Part shown: positions 10,751 to 22,650 of the stretch, one piece after another
Layout: each line of letters begins with the position of its first letter
Numbering within the stretch: position 1 is the first letter of the stretch
Source: Eutypa lata
Lineage: Eukaryota > Ascomycota > Sordariomycetes > Xylariales > Diatrypaceae
Assembly: GCA_022661535.1 (NCBI GenBank)
Contig: JAKULF010000011.1
Coordinates: forward strand, 1,612,001 to 1,676,000
DNA length: 64,000 nt
Direction of reading: 5' to 3'
Position numbers and translations under genes: made by a program
Notes under the pieces: model-generated
What the model saw: only the letters and a program-made list of their open reading frames with translations
Database searches by the model: none
What the model was told of the DNA's origin: nothing

Positions 10751-11807
10751 TCAACCAGTATGAGTAGCTAGCGTAAGACCTGCATCGATGAGCAGTCCCG
10801 TCCCATTGATGTAGCTCGCCGACGGGCTGCACAGAAACACGATGTAATCAGCCACCTCCTCGACTGTGGCTGCTCGCTTGACGGGCGAAGCGGCTTGAAT
10901 AAGCTGCTCTAGCCTCGGCGCGCGCCGAATGCTAGCCTCCATCATAGGAGTGTCTACCCACGAAGGGCAGACAGCGTTGACTCGGATGTTGCTTTTCAGA
11001 GTATCGAATGCTGTGGTTTAGTTAGACTAGTCGTCGACACCGAGATAATAATAATAATCAATCATCCCCTATTAATTATGGGGCGACTTAATTGCTTGCT
11101 TACCTGCAGATTTGGTAATCCCGATGATGGCATGCTTCGACGCGACGTAAGGCATCATGTTTGGTGCTGCTATATATGAATTCGCAGAACCCAGGTTGAT
11201 GATCGAGCCCCTCCCCAGGCTACGCGTGCCGTGGCGACTGGTGTAAATCAACGGCTCTTGTGCAGCCATAACCTTGGTGACTGCTCGGATGCATAGCATA
11301 GTTCCTGTAATGTTAGTCTCGATGGTCTTGGAGAAGATGTCAACATCAAGATCGGGTGTGGCGGTGTTGGAAATATTGCCCATCTAGAAGAGTCCGCGAT
11401 GCTCATTAGTCGTGAACACACAACAATCAGTGCTTCTCAGAAGAGACTCACGCCAGCGCTGTTGACGCTATAGTCTATCCGTCCAAACTCTTTCACAGCG
11501 ACATCTACCATGGCTTGCACGCTGTACTCGTCGGTCACGTCGACCTTTATCGCTATAGTTCGATATTCGGCATGTCTAGCATATTGCTTGCTTTCCTCAG
11601 CCGCCCTTTGAGCTCCTTCCTCGTTGATATCTGCAAAAGCAACCCCCTTCGCGCCAGCTTCTGCAAATGCTTGAGCAGTCTCCTTGCCAATCCCACTGGC
11701 GGCCTAGACTCGTAATCATCAGCAAACTATGTATCAACTAGAGACAATGGTTGAATCACCCCTGTCACTAAAGCAATGCCGCCGTTAAGAGTAATTTTGG
11801 ATGCCAT
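10751..11807 (-). CDS. Short-chain dehydrogenase/reductase (classical SDR)
   Basis: An NAD(P)-dependent oxidoreductase with a Rossmann fold. Four exons (11807-11760, 11703-11452, 11383-11104, 11010-10751) give 279 residues, typical for classical SDRs. The cofactor motif TGAASGIG is at residues 15-22, and NSAG (usual NNAG) is at 97-100. The catalytic set is Ser166 in INLGSANSY, Tyr179 and Lys183 in YVASK, with a 13-residue Ser-Tyr gap as expected. The VNAVCPSWVDTPM segment and a C-terminal ASYINGTGLLIDAG block are typical of 3-oxoacyl-ACP-reductase-like SDRs. The first intron begins directly after the TG of the cofactor motif. The substrate cannot be told from the sequence, and the neighbours (lysine synthesis, an unknown gene) do not point to a pathway. 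Confidence 0.9.
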
Positions 11808-12748
11808 TTGCCCCTTTTTCTTTTGGTAAAAGGGAATCGAGGGTTGAACTTTCCACGTTGGAGAAAGGGAAAAGAAAAGACTTTAGTTAGGAGTCATACA
11901 AGAGCAACTTATGTTAGATAACCCAAGTTTGTTGGATGCAAGGGGTGTGATGACTTGGCTTACATTGGCAAACAAAATTGTCGTGCAGCATAACATCCAT
12001 CCGAGGAAGTCACCCACCCCACCGGTTGACCACCTTGGGCATTTCATTGGATAAAGCGGCTTGCTGCAGTTAATACTCCAAGGGATCATGATTTATACGT
12101 GACTCAGGACACCAGGTTAACCAGTCGGTATCAACTAACCCCCCTCGGGCCTCCTGTTTACGTACAGCACCTCTCAAGTGACGTGGTAGTAAGATATTAA
12201 CTTAAAAAGTAATTCATGATCTTGAATTTAATACAGTTCAATATATCAACATGATTCGACCAGTACGTACTTGCATAATTTGTTTCCATTGAACCAAATC
12301 AGATGGGCAAGGAGTGTGGAATATTCCGGACAAACAAATTCTACCATCTGTGTAATCCCCTTTTGAAACCAACCTCTTAATAGTATTGTCACTTATTGGC
12401 ACGGTGACAATGAACTTTGGGGTCTAGACAAGTAGATTGTTGTTGTACATAGAAGGAAAGAAGGAAGTCTAACTAGGTGGTGCGTAGCGCCGCATTATAT
12501 ACAGGAATTCGGTGTGGCCCCAAGCCCTCTACTTAGTATCGTGACATAGATATTGGCTTAATGGTAAGTAGAATCGTTTGGTCGGGTATTTATCAGTTCG
12601 CCGTGGTGGAAGGTTCCTATTCACCGAAATTGGAAGGTGCTTCATTGCCATTGAATGCGTTTATCGCGGTTTCCCCAATTCCTATCCAGCCTTTGATTCC
12701 TTAACATCGAAAATCAAAGTGGCGAAGTGTGCCAGATTGTGACATATC
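11808..12748. other. Intergenic with one LTR-like unit
   Basis: This stretch contains the 150-bp LTR-like unit at 12397-12546. Apart from that it has no coding exon that I can support. Confidence 0.5.
12397..12546 (+). mobile_element. LTR-like unit, copy A of the 150-bp family
   Basis: This 150-bp unit starts TGGCACGG and ends ATCGTGACA. It shares with copies B (31502-31651) and C (34061-34214, minus) the blocks GAAGGAAAG-like, CTAGGTGGYGCRTAGCGCC, ATACAGGAATTCGG and CCTCTACTTAGTATCGTGACA. TG...CA ends and a constant length of about 150 bp fit an LTR left behind as a solo copy. I find no clear target-site duplication here (CTTAT on the left, TAGAT on the right). No element body adjoins it. 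Confidence 0.6.
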
Positions 12749-13322
12749 TTACGACTTGGTGACCCAGTCGAACTGGCGGTGGAAGAAACCACCGGCCTCG
12801 AGTTCCTCCGGCTGACCTTTTGATGCCACCGTGATCGTGATCCCGTAATGTTTCTCCAGGGACGTGCGGAGGTCACGAGGGACCCTATTAATTCAGGAAT
12901 GGATTAGTATGATGAATTCAGAGCTAGAAGATAGAAGACAACTTGAAAATCAAGAAAAGGGAAAGAAAAAATGGAAATGTTAGGTCCAACTTACGGTCTA
13001 CGTGGGTGGTCGTACCGCCAGAGCCAGACGATCTCCGAAACGGCCTCTAAAAGGGTGGTACCGTCGGTTCGCTTCTTCTCTGCATACGTCGCAGGGCTTC
13101 CAAGGCTTGTGTCCTTTCTCGCCTCACTGTAAAAACGAGAGTTGGCGCTATTGTAGATGCGCTCCAAGGTTTCCTGGTCGAGTGACTCGACATCGTCAAT
13201 CTTGTCGTAGAACTTGTAATACTTGGGCTTTCTCTTTTAATTTGTCATCGTATTAATATAGTTCTTCTCTCTGTTTTAGAGATACCCAGGTATTTAAATT
13301 AGTAACTTACACCGGGTGGCAT
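12749..13322 (-). CDS. Hypothetical protein, 128 aa, three exons
   Basis: I do not recognise this family. Exons 13322-13311, 13233-12995 and 12884-12749 join in frame into 128 residues. The first exon is only 12 nt (Met-Pro-Pro-Gly). The second opens with a Lys/Tyr-rich KPKYYKFYDKID segment and carries a central SEIVWLWRYDHPRRP. The last ends HYGITITVASKGQPEELEAG... and FFHRQFDWVTKS. No signal peptide or membrane segment is seen. The model is supported by consistent splice phases, protein-like composition and lack of stops over about 380 coding bases. Intron 1 has two in-frame acceptors six bases apart (start of exon 2 at 13233 or 13227), which would add or omit Arg-Lys. The function is unknown. 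Confidence 0.65.
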
Positions 13323-14861
13323 CTTGAAGAGTCCGTGATGCTGTTCTTAACGTGGTTTGTTGTCTATCGTTCGTAGTCGAGTAGGTCACCGGTTAGTTCT
13401 GTGGTGAAGGTACTATAACATGGGTTAACTCACAGGTCAGGAAGGTTTGTATATCGGTACAGCCTACACTAGGAAGGGAAAAGCTATTTACTGGATCTTG
13501 TGTAGGTTCAGAAATTGTAGAAGACACGTCAAACTACGTCCAGTGAGGCGGGCAAAATCGACGAAACTTCGACAACACTTGCAGTAGAGGGAAGTATGTA
13601 TGGGTATGGGTTTTTGTTAGATTGCGGGGCCAATCTTTGTTCACCTTCCCCAACACATCAGGTTTTAATGACCAGTGGAGATTTAAGGCAGTTACGATAA
13701 GCCTTCCTGGTTCCCGAGGCCATAGGACATTGTTATCTCTCTTTACATACTCTATCGTATTGTTATCTGGGAGGGAATCTAAGGTATAAATGACACCACA
13801 AGAAGGCATCCATGCCATTACTTAGGGCTACAGAATTAGGCCCCTATCTGGTAACTGGACACAGCAGAAACTGCTAAAACAGCGCAGCTTGAAGAGCACG
13901 GCCTTTCTTACACTGTGAATTGCTAATTGGTATTGATTATGGATATCCATAAAAGCCTATTTAGAATTTCCCGTCTACGAAATCACTTTACTAGTTTTAT
14001 CACTCTACTGCTGTTGCATGTTATGTATCACCTCATATACTCCGTGCTCGAAAGGTGATATTTGAAGTGGTTAAGATATTGATGCTTTAAATTCCGATAA
14101 CTTTATCGATGACGAGAGGTTTTCTATGGATTGTATTTAGATGATCCCAAATCCGATATTCTCAGTCATGGAACTATAATAGAATATCTCAAGCCTAGTA
14201 CCCGCTTGGAACTGAAGACATCTCGAAAATGAATTTATAGTTAGTTTCAGTCACCTCTGAATATGCCACAGCAGCACACTATACACAACATAGGCAGATT
14301 AACAGTAAGAGACCTGATAGGTCGGTGTATGGACGAGTCCCATGATATATGAGCGGAGGTCGCAGAAAGTTGGAGCCCTAGCTCTATAGTGTCTATAGAA
14401 AAGACTCCGTAGAAGGTGAAACATTCCCCCTTCCTACTGCTTACATTCAATATCTTCGAAATCTCCCGTTTTCATTATACATATATAACCCCTAATATCT
14501 CCGAACTCCCGATGTTTAGAGGTTGGTGTTTCACAATACCTCACCTTATACGGGTTATGCATATACCGAGATCTCCCAACTAGGTAAAGCGCTATGCCTT
14601 TTAAGTGGTGGACAATGAGTATCTCAAACAGGGCTCTGTTGCTTTTTTCACCACTTACTTGGTATTGTTCAATTCCATGATGATCCCGTGACTTGCTACC
14701 TAGCAGCACTCTGTCTTTACTGTACAAAAAAGTCCATGTCATAACACCTTGTTAAGCTGTCCTTTAAGACACCTACCAAAGTCACCCATCAACCAACCCC
14801 TTCTCATTCCCATTACCATAATCCCATTCCTATCCCCACCACCACCACCACCCCCTTCAAA
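13323..14861. other. Intergenic, no gene seen
   Basis: AT-rich DNA. The open frames at 13534-13818 and 14434-14742 on the minus strand show no recognisable domain and no supporting splice pattern. I call nothing here. Confidence 0.5.
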
Positions 14862-15569
14862 ATGTCCCTAAGCACACAATTCACCACCACTCGCAACCCC
14901 CCAGAAGGTTCTCCCGCTTCAAGACACACCCTCCTCTCCGAATATAAATTCGTGATCACGGGCTTCTTCGCTTTTGACCTGCTCTGGCACTTCGCCAAAC
15001 ACTCCCTCTTGCCGTCCGCAGCGCCGCGCAGGACCACGCGGCAGACGGCCACGGTGTTCGCGGTGTGGTCCGCCCTCGGCTACAGTACTTCCAATATGGA
15101 GCGCTGGGCCGCCGAATCCTGGGCCAAAGACCGCGCCGTGATGCTGGAGTGGTGGCAGGAGAAGCAGAAGCACGCCCAGATGTACGACCACAGCTTCGGA
15201 GGAGATGTCGCTCCTGTTGCTGTTGCTGATGCTGGTAGTTATGGTGGTGGTAGGGAGAGGAATGGCGTGGGGGGGCGTTTGCTGCCCGGGGACCTGCAGG
15301 GCGGTGGTCTGAAAGATGCCCGTGGTCGCACGAGAGAGGACCGTTATCTCTCCGCGTACGGGAGCGCTGTGATCGGCCTCGGCGGCACTCGTGTCTTGAC
15401 ATCGTATAAGCCCGTGTTCAAGGCTGTGTTGGGACGGCCGGGGAATATATTGGCGTTGTTTCTGATCGGCTATGTCCAGCTTGTGACGGCGAAGGGGGCG
15501 CTCGCGTTGGGGTCCCTTATTTGGGGGAGGAGGCAGTTGGAGGCTAGGGTTCGTGATCGGGAGTTCTGA
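14862..15569 (+). CDS. Hypothetical membrane-associated protein, 235 aa
   Basis: An uninterrupted frame of 236 codons with no intron. The ATG follows a CCACC-repeat, pyrimidine-rich leader and sits in a CAAAATGTCC context. The protein has a hydrophobic aromatic segment near residues 28-50 (KFVITGFFAFDLLWHF), a Trp-rich charged stretch near 70-105 (NMERWAAESWAKD, LEWWQEKQK), a Gly-rich linker and a second hydrophobic region near 200-228 (ILALFLIGYVQLVTAKGALALG) before a basic end. This suggests an integral or peripheral membrane protein of unknown role. A long open frame on the opposite strand (14919-15770) was rejected as a shadow, because it is Pro/Arg/Gln low-complexity sequence and runs across the tetranucleotide repeat beyond the 3' end of this gene. 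Confidence 0.6.
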   Translation: MSLSTQFTTTRNPPEGSPASRHTLLSEYKFVITGFFAFDLLWHFAKHSLLPSAAPRRTTRQTATVFAVWSALGYSTSNMERWAAESWAKDRAVMLEWWQEKQKHAQMYDHSFGGDVAPVAVADAGSYGGGRERNGVGGRLLPGDLQGGGLKDARGRTREDRYLSAYGSAVIGLGGTRVLTSYKPVFKAVLGRPGNILALFLIGYVQLVTAKGALALGSLIWGRRQLEARVRDREF

Positions 15570-18500
15570 TTCTCTTGACTGGTTGAGTGACTGTCTGGTT
15601 AGCTGGCTAACGAACTGGTTTGGAAAGGAGTGGAACTTAGGGTTTGGGTTTGTGTGGGACTGGAGTTTGGCTGCCTGCCTGTCTGTCTGTCTGTCTGTCT
15701 GTCGGTCTGGTTTCGGTATGGGTGGACTGGACTTTACTGGTGGTGCCCCCAAGTCGAGAAAAGACGACACTAAAGAGCATAACGCCAGTGATTGTTATTG
15801 CGAGACTATTTTCCCGTCAAGTTCGCCCTCCCTTCTATTTTCTCCTGGCCCCAGGATGACTGGATGGTGGCGCCCCTGAGTCAACAGGAGACGGCATTAA
15901 ATATTCCGACGTCTATTATTGGCATCAGGGGGGTATTTTACATCATATTTGCACTTGCTCATATTATGTCGCTCGTGGCAGATTGTAGAGAACGGAGTTA
16001 GTCGGACTCAGACACCAATCTACTTCGCAACTGCAGCATTCAGAGCGATGCATCCGTCCTTTCCAGAAGATCTAGCGGCGATTTAGGAGCACTCAATTAT
16101 ATTCTAGGGGCGTAAACTCCTCTTGACGAAGATAAGGAGCTCCTGTAAAACGCTAGATTGGGCGCAAAGATAACTCCGAGAGTTCCTTGAATATTGGCAT
16201 TATGGGGCTGGCTCCCGGCACCAGGATGTAAGGCACGGAGCTAGACAACTCCCCAGCTACAAATGGCGAGTGTCGCAGATTAGGGCTAATGGTAGTTTGA
16301 TGGAGCTGTTCTGTTAGCCCTATACAAGGGTGTGATCACCCCCTTGTTCTTGGATAGATCTCTTCGTCTTTTCCTCCAGAGTTCCAGCAGAGCTAGCAAA
16401 GGGGCGTTTCTGTACTGCGTTTCCACAGCCCTAAAGGAGCTCGTCTATTGGACGCAGGCCAGTGCTGCGGTAGGTTGCTGCTGACTACGAGGTTGTCACT
16501 GTGACAGGCGCTATATCTGTCGCCGTCATCGACACAGTTATGGCTATGATCATGGTCTTGTTGCGGACTACCGCTAGTCCATGCTGGCGACTATGAAGAG
16601 GACGGGGGAAAGGAAGATGTGTTTATCTGACACAAAGAGAAAAGTTAGCAATCTTTTCTCCAGTCAGAAATAAATGTTGGGATAGTTACACACTCTGCCA
16701 AATCCGACAAATCCGACAAACAGGCTGGGTCCAATGCTGAGTACACGATAGCCATTATATTCATGCGCTGACTAGTGGAATGGGAGGTTTTGACTCACGT
16801 TACCCTCCGGGCAACGAACTGGATAGGCCGACTCTTGAGTCCTCGCTTTAGTTGGCCTGTTGGGGCAAGACTAATGTTGCTAATATCGATGTTGTCAGAG
16901 TTAGGCCTGTCGGCGACCCTTTTCAGGGGGTGTCGACAAATGGACTAGTATGAGGCTAGGCTTACATCAAAGACCTATGGGGTAGCGGTTGAGGATGGCC
17001 CCTCGGCAGTGATTGCGTCAGGAGTGGCGCTGCTCCAAGAGATAATCGCCTTGTCGTTCCCTCCGATATAATGAGTAATCTAGCTCTCTCCTCGACCTAG
17101 CGTTCAGCCTGCTATACACGACCAAAGGTATACATTGAACAACGCGGAAATTATGGGCAACTCGGTACCCCTGAGTGTCAGGAGGTTTTACACTTGATAC
17201 AGTCCTAAGTGGCAGTTCACTATATAAGGCTATGCAAGATGGTTAGCTTCTTGAACTGACAAAATTCCACTTTCGCCTACCTCAGTGGTGTGGCGGTATA
17301 ACTTTTGCATTCTGTACCGTCACACTACCAGCACAAGTTGAAGACACTCCAGCTATGCACACTGCTACCAGACCCAGTCCTATAGCCGAATGCCGAACAC
17401 CATCCAGTCTAACTGTGGCATGCGCAGTACGGTTTAACCTTTGTACCAAACTTGGCGTGTATTTTATGGCCATGACTAGTATTTACAGTCCAGGATCAGC
17501 TGGCAGTCCAGTTTGGGTACCTGGAACATGTCCAGCGTATCCTTGTCCCCAAGGGTAGGGGCGGGGGTGGGGGCAGTAACCTTTCTAGGAGGTAACCTAC
17601 TCAACTCTCGGAGTTAGTACAATACCATTCTTAGTACATTTCAAGATCTTACAACACTGTCCACAGAGTCTGGGCACACTAAAATGGTATCGCCAGAGAC
17701 AAAAAGCTCTCGAGATAGGCTAAGAAAGGGGAAATAAAGGGTTCCTGCGACGTACCCGATAGAAGGATATGGTGCGGACGCAGTTCCAGTGGCTGTGGAT
17801 GAGATGCAGGCCCGAGCTGCAGGAAGCGGAGTTGGGCAATGGAGTACTTAGTCGATGACGGGCGCGGCTTGTAGCCCTTCCCTCATCCAAGACTCTGACG
17901 CCGACGTGTAACGCCGAGTTCATAGCCAAGTAGTTCGCGCCGTTGTCGTTGCCGCTGCTGATGCCGATGGCAAGGATCAGGGGCCCGCGACACGCGATTG
18001 CGAGTCGCTTTCACTATCAGGGGATTTTGTTTTGCGCCGCCGACGGCCGGCTAGTAGTTGATATAGGGGATCAACGTGTAGAAGAAGGTGTCGGGCTGGG
18101 AGGAAGACTACTCTTCCATGACGGAGCTGTGGTGGTGGGGTGCCCGACTTCTCGTCCATTGTATGCTTCTTGTGCTGAAAAAGTCGAGTCTTACTTGGGG
18201 GCAGTAAAGCGATCTAAACCGGTCGGCGACAATGGTTATGGATGCTGACTGGAATTGTGTGCTGAGAGCCCAGCTTCACTCTAGTGCAATAGGGGTAGTC
18301 GCTACGGCTAAAATCGCGGCGACGGTCCACAAGAGCTACCTTGGTAGGCTACCACGATGTCTGGTGTCTTAAAAAGGTTGATTCTTGTAGAAGTGGCGAT
18401 AATGTGCCATCTTTTGTCCAGTGTCCTATTCCAGCCAAAACCAGTTTCCTTTTCCCTTCTGCCTAAGGCACAGTCTCAACAATGACTGCATAGGGGGTCG

Positions 18501-19491
18501 GTACGACTGGCACGATGTATTCAGCTCTGCTGGCACATCATGGTCAGCAAATGAGGATGCGAACAAAGCACTCAGCATGACAAAGGCTTGCTTACCTCTT
18601 CCTGAGGATGGTTTTGGCTACCAGTATGTGGAGTACAATAGACGTTGATGCTGTTGGCTCTCGACGTTGTTGAGCTCCCGGCGATGTTGATCTCTTCGAC
18701 GTAGTTGATCTCCTGATGACGTTGACCTCTTCGACGATGTTTACTCCTAGGAACACAGCATCAACAACGTCACTTACAGGGCAGCATATTTCCGACAATG
18801 ACTTGTTACCTTGGGTAAGTACAGGGTGAACAAAGGCTCTAGATTGGGGTCCAGATTTGGGGGGAAAAAAAGAAATGTTCCTGCCAGATGTGGAACTTCT
18901 CCAACGCGACCGTGGCTTCCGACGTTGTAGTTTAAAGGCACCACTTGATGCTAAAAATGCGACTACATTGTCAGTCTGGTTGCTATCTGCCACCATAGAC
19001 ACAATACAAATCGACTTCAAGGACCCAGGAGAAAATTCAAGGTATTTGGGAGGTGTTAACGAAGAAAACAGAGATAATGGCGCGGAGAGTGTTGGCTAAT
19101 ACTGGGAGTTGACTAAGTTACTAGGGCAGTATTTTCTGTTCTCAGATATGAACCCCTTAAGACTTAGCGGCTGTTCCTTCAACACTTTGCTGTAACTCTT
19201 GAATTGTTAATTGATGGGGAGGAAATAATATTATCCATGTACAGCCTTCTTGCGATAAATATGTGGATAGTGGCTTAATCATAATATATGCAAGACGATC
19301 GGTCTCTTGGTAGTTAATAGAGAAAGAACCAATATCGAAAATTAGTCGGTAATTATGTAGCGCCTTGTTAAATCTACAGTGGTCCCCAAGTAACATTACC
19401 TGACATACACCATCCATAGCTATCATTCTGGCTATTTCTGTTGCTAAGACTTTGACATATTCAAGGCATTCAAATGCATATATTATGAAAA
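15570..19491. other. Gene-free stretch with traces of decayed coding sequence
   Basis: No intact gene is seen. Parts read like degraded coding DNA. Around 16480-16600 (plus strand) there is a hydrophobic segment (VVTVTGAISVAVIDTVMAM) that ends in a stop. Around 17720-18180 (minus strand) there are several protein-like fragments with stops and frame changes between them. At 18592-19020 the minus strand is open for 142 codons but Ser/Arg-rich, with short internal repeats of a GTCAACGTC/GATCAAC type. I could not assign any of these to a family. Confidence 0.4.
15671..15704. repeat. Tetranucleotide microsatellite (TGCC/TGTC)n
   Basis: Two TGCC units are followed by about six TGTC units, just downstream of the 235-aa gene. 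Confidence 0.9.
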
Positions 19492-19640
19492 GTTAAAGCT
19501 CATTTTCAGGGCTCAAAACGCTTAATTTATTGTCATGGATCTACACCGGAAATCTCTAAATACACGAGCTAATATCCAGCTACACACGACTAAAATGGTA
19601 GTGTTTAACACCACATTCCACCATTTGACCTGGTAGCTCC
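19492..19640 (+). repeat. Dispersed repeat R1, copy 1 (possible LTR)
   Basis: This matches, with many substitutions, R1 copies 2-4 in the same orientation. The shared core reads roughly GTTTAACACCAC, then 8-10 bases, then TTTGACCTGGTAGCTC. Upstream it also shares the TTTCAGGGCTCA block with copy 3. It lies immediately left of the decayed gag fragment on the minus strand, so it may be an old LTR. Confidence 0.55.
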
Positions 19641-19831
19641 ACTGCTCTGCCACACGCCCTCATGCCAAAGAGCCATCACTACTTTCGTTGTCTCCCTTCA
19701 TACACCAAGTCCCTCTGTCCGAAGAGGCCCTTATCCCTCGAATCCATCACTCGACGGCGCCCTCATCCATCAAATGGCCATGCTGTCGTCGCTGCGTCGT
19801 ACAGATCTATAACTCTGGCAGGCTGCACAAA

Positions 19832-20600
19832 TTAAACAGCACCAGAATTACCATTGCTTGTGCCATTGTATCTGTTCGTACTGCTGTTACACTCATCGTT
19901 CTTTCTCTCTAAACAATCAGCTACCTTGTGGCCGTACTCGTCACGCTTGAAGCAAAGCAGTTTACCATCCTTCCCAACCAGCCTCCATCCATCGATGTTG
20001 TTATAGTTATGTCCACTGTTTCCCTTGCCTTTGACACAATTGTCTCGAAACGTCGGCACGGAACCCGTCCTATACTTGGTTCATCGTCTTCGGAGCTCAA
20101 CAAAACGTCCCTTTCATCTGGGTCCTCTATCCGGGGCCATCTTGGTCTGAAATGAAGTTGACGAACACTATAAATCGCTGGCTAGGATTCGTCGGTATCC
20201 AGACTCTCCCGGTACGTTAGATCAACCACTTAAACTCGACGGCGTGATCTAATGCTAACTACTTCGATGGGGTACCTCGCGATAGAAGACATTCCCTAGC
20301 TCCATAGACCAGCTACCAGTCCGCTCCAAACTGGGTACTAGTGGTGGTGGCGACACCGACTCCGACCCCTTTAACAGAACCTAGAGTCTCTAGTACCTGT
20401 ACCTCTCTATAGGGTCTGTACTATATATACTCGACTCTATTTGATGTGCTAAAGCTCCGCTTACAAGTTAATCTGCTCGTCGATCGCCACTAAGCGCCAC
20501 CCAAAATCCCGTCTTCCATATTTCCCAACTGTTTTCGCCGGTAAGCTTACTCTCGTTCGGCAGCTTAAAGCTAAAGTTATTCCAACCCAGATACGGTTTT
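19832..20600 (-). pseudogene. Decayed copia-type gag fragment with damaged zinc knuckle
   Basis: Read on the minus strand, about 20590-20470 gives NNFSFKLPNESKLTGENSWE and then IWK. This matches the gag start of Ty1/copia elements, where an L-x-G-x-N-x-W-x-x-W-K motif is typical. Further on (about 20059-19832) the frame gives GKLLCFKRDEYGHKVADC, a CCHC zinc knuckle in which the second Cys has become Arg. Stops and frame changes separate the two parts. The fragment is therefore a dead gag remnant, not a gene. I found no protease, integrase or reverse transcriptase next to it. Confidence 0.6.
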
Positions 20601-20914
20601 CACCTTTCCTCCTCCAGCCGTCGACTTGCCTTTCCTGTCGGATAATAACTGCTATACTCAGTCCCGCAAATCCTTCACCTGTGGCTTAAATACATTTTCT
20701 CTGGCCGCTATCCTAATATACATCACTGGCAGGTCGTACGAGCTGTCGTACAAGCTTTCGACGTCAAAGGAATCCCCCTTCAGGGCTTCAACCTTTCGAC
20801 GGAGCTGGCTCTTTTATAGAAGAATTTCCAAGCAAATAACAACGAATAACAAGGTTCGGGTACAACCAAGGGGTTGCTATTGTAGGAGCCATTTCTAACG
20901 ATTAGAAAGCGTAA

Positions 20915-21089
20915 TGTTGTTACATTTGAACAACCCTGTATTTTGATCTGCTGAAGTTTTGAAAGGGGAAATGAAGAAAAAGGAGCAACTGAAAACTACA
21001 AATAATTATCATACCTTATATACGAATAAGTAAAGAAGCTAGTCCATCACCAAGCCCTTGATAAGTACTTTTCTACACATTCCCCTACC
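20915..21089 (+). repeat. Dispersed repeat R2, copy 1
   Basis: The block AACAACCCTGTAT...CTGCTGAAG...GAA-rich...CTTATATAC...TTTTCTACACA is repeated in the same order at 22363-22530. Both copies are about 170 bp and in the same orientation, with starts near TGTTG/TGCTG. They could be LTRs of one small element or two independent solo copies. Confidence 0.5.
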
Positions 21090-22362
21090 TTTGCTGCTCA
21101 CAAGAAAAAGAAACCAAAGATCGTATACAGGGGTCGATGACGTGCTTCGCGTTAGTCGACGACCATGACTTGAATATTCACAGCCTGCCCACCTTCTCAA
21201 TGCTCGTTGAAAGTTCCACGCTCCAAAATCCAAGATACCAAACACCCCCTAGCTAACGCCATGATCGTGGGTCAATGGGTTCGATCCCACCCCTGAACGC
21301 CAGTAGCCAGTGGCGCTGCGCTGGACGTGGCACTCCGAGTGGTCAAATTACTTCGTCGATCAAGTTCGAGTCGAGTGAGAGCGCCTACGCCCAACTATCA
21401 ACAGGCACTTGGCCTGGCAAGCTGTATGATTCAACGAATCTATACCTATATCTAGTTGACGATCTATTACTGCCTAGTAAGTCAACTCTACAATACGTCG
21501 ACCGGATCCACCACCGAACGGACCGCGCGACATTTGGAGTCTCGCACTCCCCCCCTTCTTCCCCCGTCCCCCTCGCGAAATATTCGCTTTAAACTAATAC
21601 CTCGAGCGTCGCCAGCACTATACGCTACTCAACGAAGCCCCACCATCGAGACAACCGTTCATAACGGTACCTGGTACCACCGAGCTGTCCACAGCTTGCC
21701 AGCTGCTCGGGCCACCACTTCAAAGGCATACAAGCGTACTACGAATGGATGCTATAAAAAAGTCCTCGTTGTGCAAGATGTATGTATTAATAAGGTACTA
21801 GGATGGGAGGGCCCGGAGCACTTCCAACCCAGCGCTTCGGAATTCCACAAGTTGTCCGAGCGCTGCCAAAGCCGGCTCGACGCTTGGTGCTAGGAAGTAT
21901 TTCTCAGTGGTATTAAGAGCTCCCGACGAGCCGTCATACGATAAGTCCTATACCCGATCTCTCGTCCCACGGTGATAAATCGGCGGAACCGCGTAATCGG
22001 AACACTGATCGGCGGCACACGCTACCTAGCTCATATCTATCCCCCCTTTAAAGCCGAGTACTCACGATACACATATCACCATTCCGCTACAACAGAGCCC
22101 AAACTCCTTACGCAAAGCAATCCAGAACACGAACGCAATTGCCACCGAACACAAAGAGCTCGCCAAGCTCGCCATTATCTCGTCCTTGACTTTGACGGAG
22201 AAAACCGGATACGCGGTTGAAGCTAGAGCGCCGACAAGACCGAGGAGGCAAAAAAACGACGGAACTCCAGGAGAGCAATATTCAAGGTCAAGGGTTCGTG
22301 GCACACAATGGAAGTTAGCTCTGGTAGAAGCCCTAAATCCGTATGCGGATCCGGGCTCATAG
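21090..22362. other. Interval between the R2 copies, no intact gene
   Basis: About 1.3 kb between the two R2 repeats. It contains GGGTTCGATCCC at about 21278-21289, which looks like a tRNA B box, but no tRNA cloverleaf forms around it. Open frames at 21275-21592, 21456-21893 and 22062-22379 (minus) match nothing that I recognise. Confidence 0.4.
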
Positions 22363-22530
22363 CTGCTGCACTCAAACAACCCTGTATATTATTCTGCTGA
22401 AGCTCTGAAGAAGGAAAGAAAGGAAAGAGAGCCATCTGGGGCTACGAATGGTGATCACACTTTATATACACATTGATGGTGAGGCTACTCTACCACCAAA
22501 CTCGTGACAGGTCCTTTTCTACACAACCAA
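22363..22530 (+). repeat. Dispersed repeat R2, copy 2
   Basis: Second copy of R2, with the same AACAACCCTGTAT, CTGCTGAAG and TTTTCTACACA landmarks. R1 copy 2 follows directly. Confidence 0.5.
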
Positions 22531-22650
22531 TATATTTTCAAGAATCTAAATAGGAAATTCCTAGTCACATTTGGTTAAATCCAACTGCAAACTCCTGAAT
22601 GGCAACGTTTAACACCACAATGCGCTATTTGACCTGGTGGATCTAAATTC
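22531..22650 (+). repeat. Dispersed repeat R1, copy 2
   Basis: The core AACGTTTAACACCACAATGC and TTTGACCTGGTGGATC matches R1 copy 1. The upstream part is shorter than in the other copies. Confidence 0.5.

Noticed and set aside
14919..15770. Minus-strand open frame of 283 codons opposite the 235-aa gene
   Set aside because: Its composition is low-complexity Pro/Arg/Gln, it runs through the TGTC microsatellite, and the plus-strand frame has a better start context and protein-like hydrophobic segments.
18592..19020. 142-codon minus-strand frame
   Set aside because: Ser/Arg-rich with short internal DNA repeats, located in transposon-rich DNA; it looks like decayed sequence.
21278..21289. GGGTTCGATCCC, like a tRNA B box
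   Set aside because: No A box at the right distance and no acceptor or anticodon stem can be formed around it, so it is not a tRNA gene.
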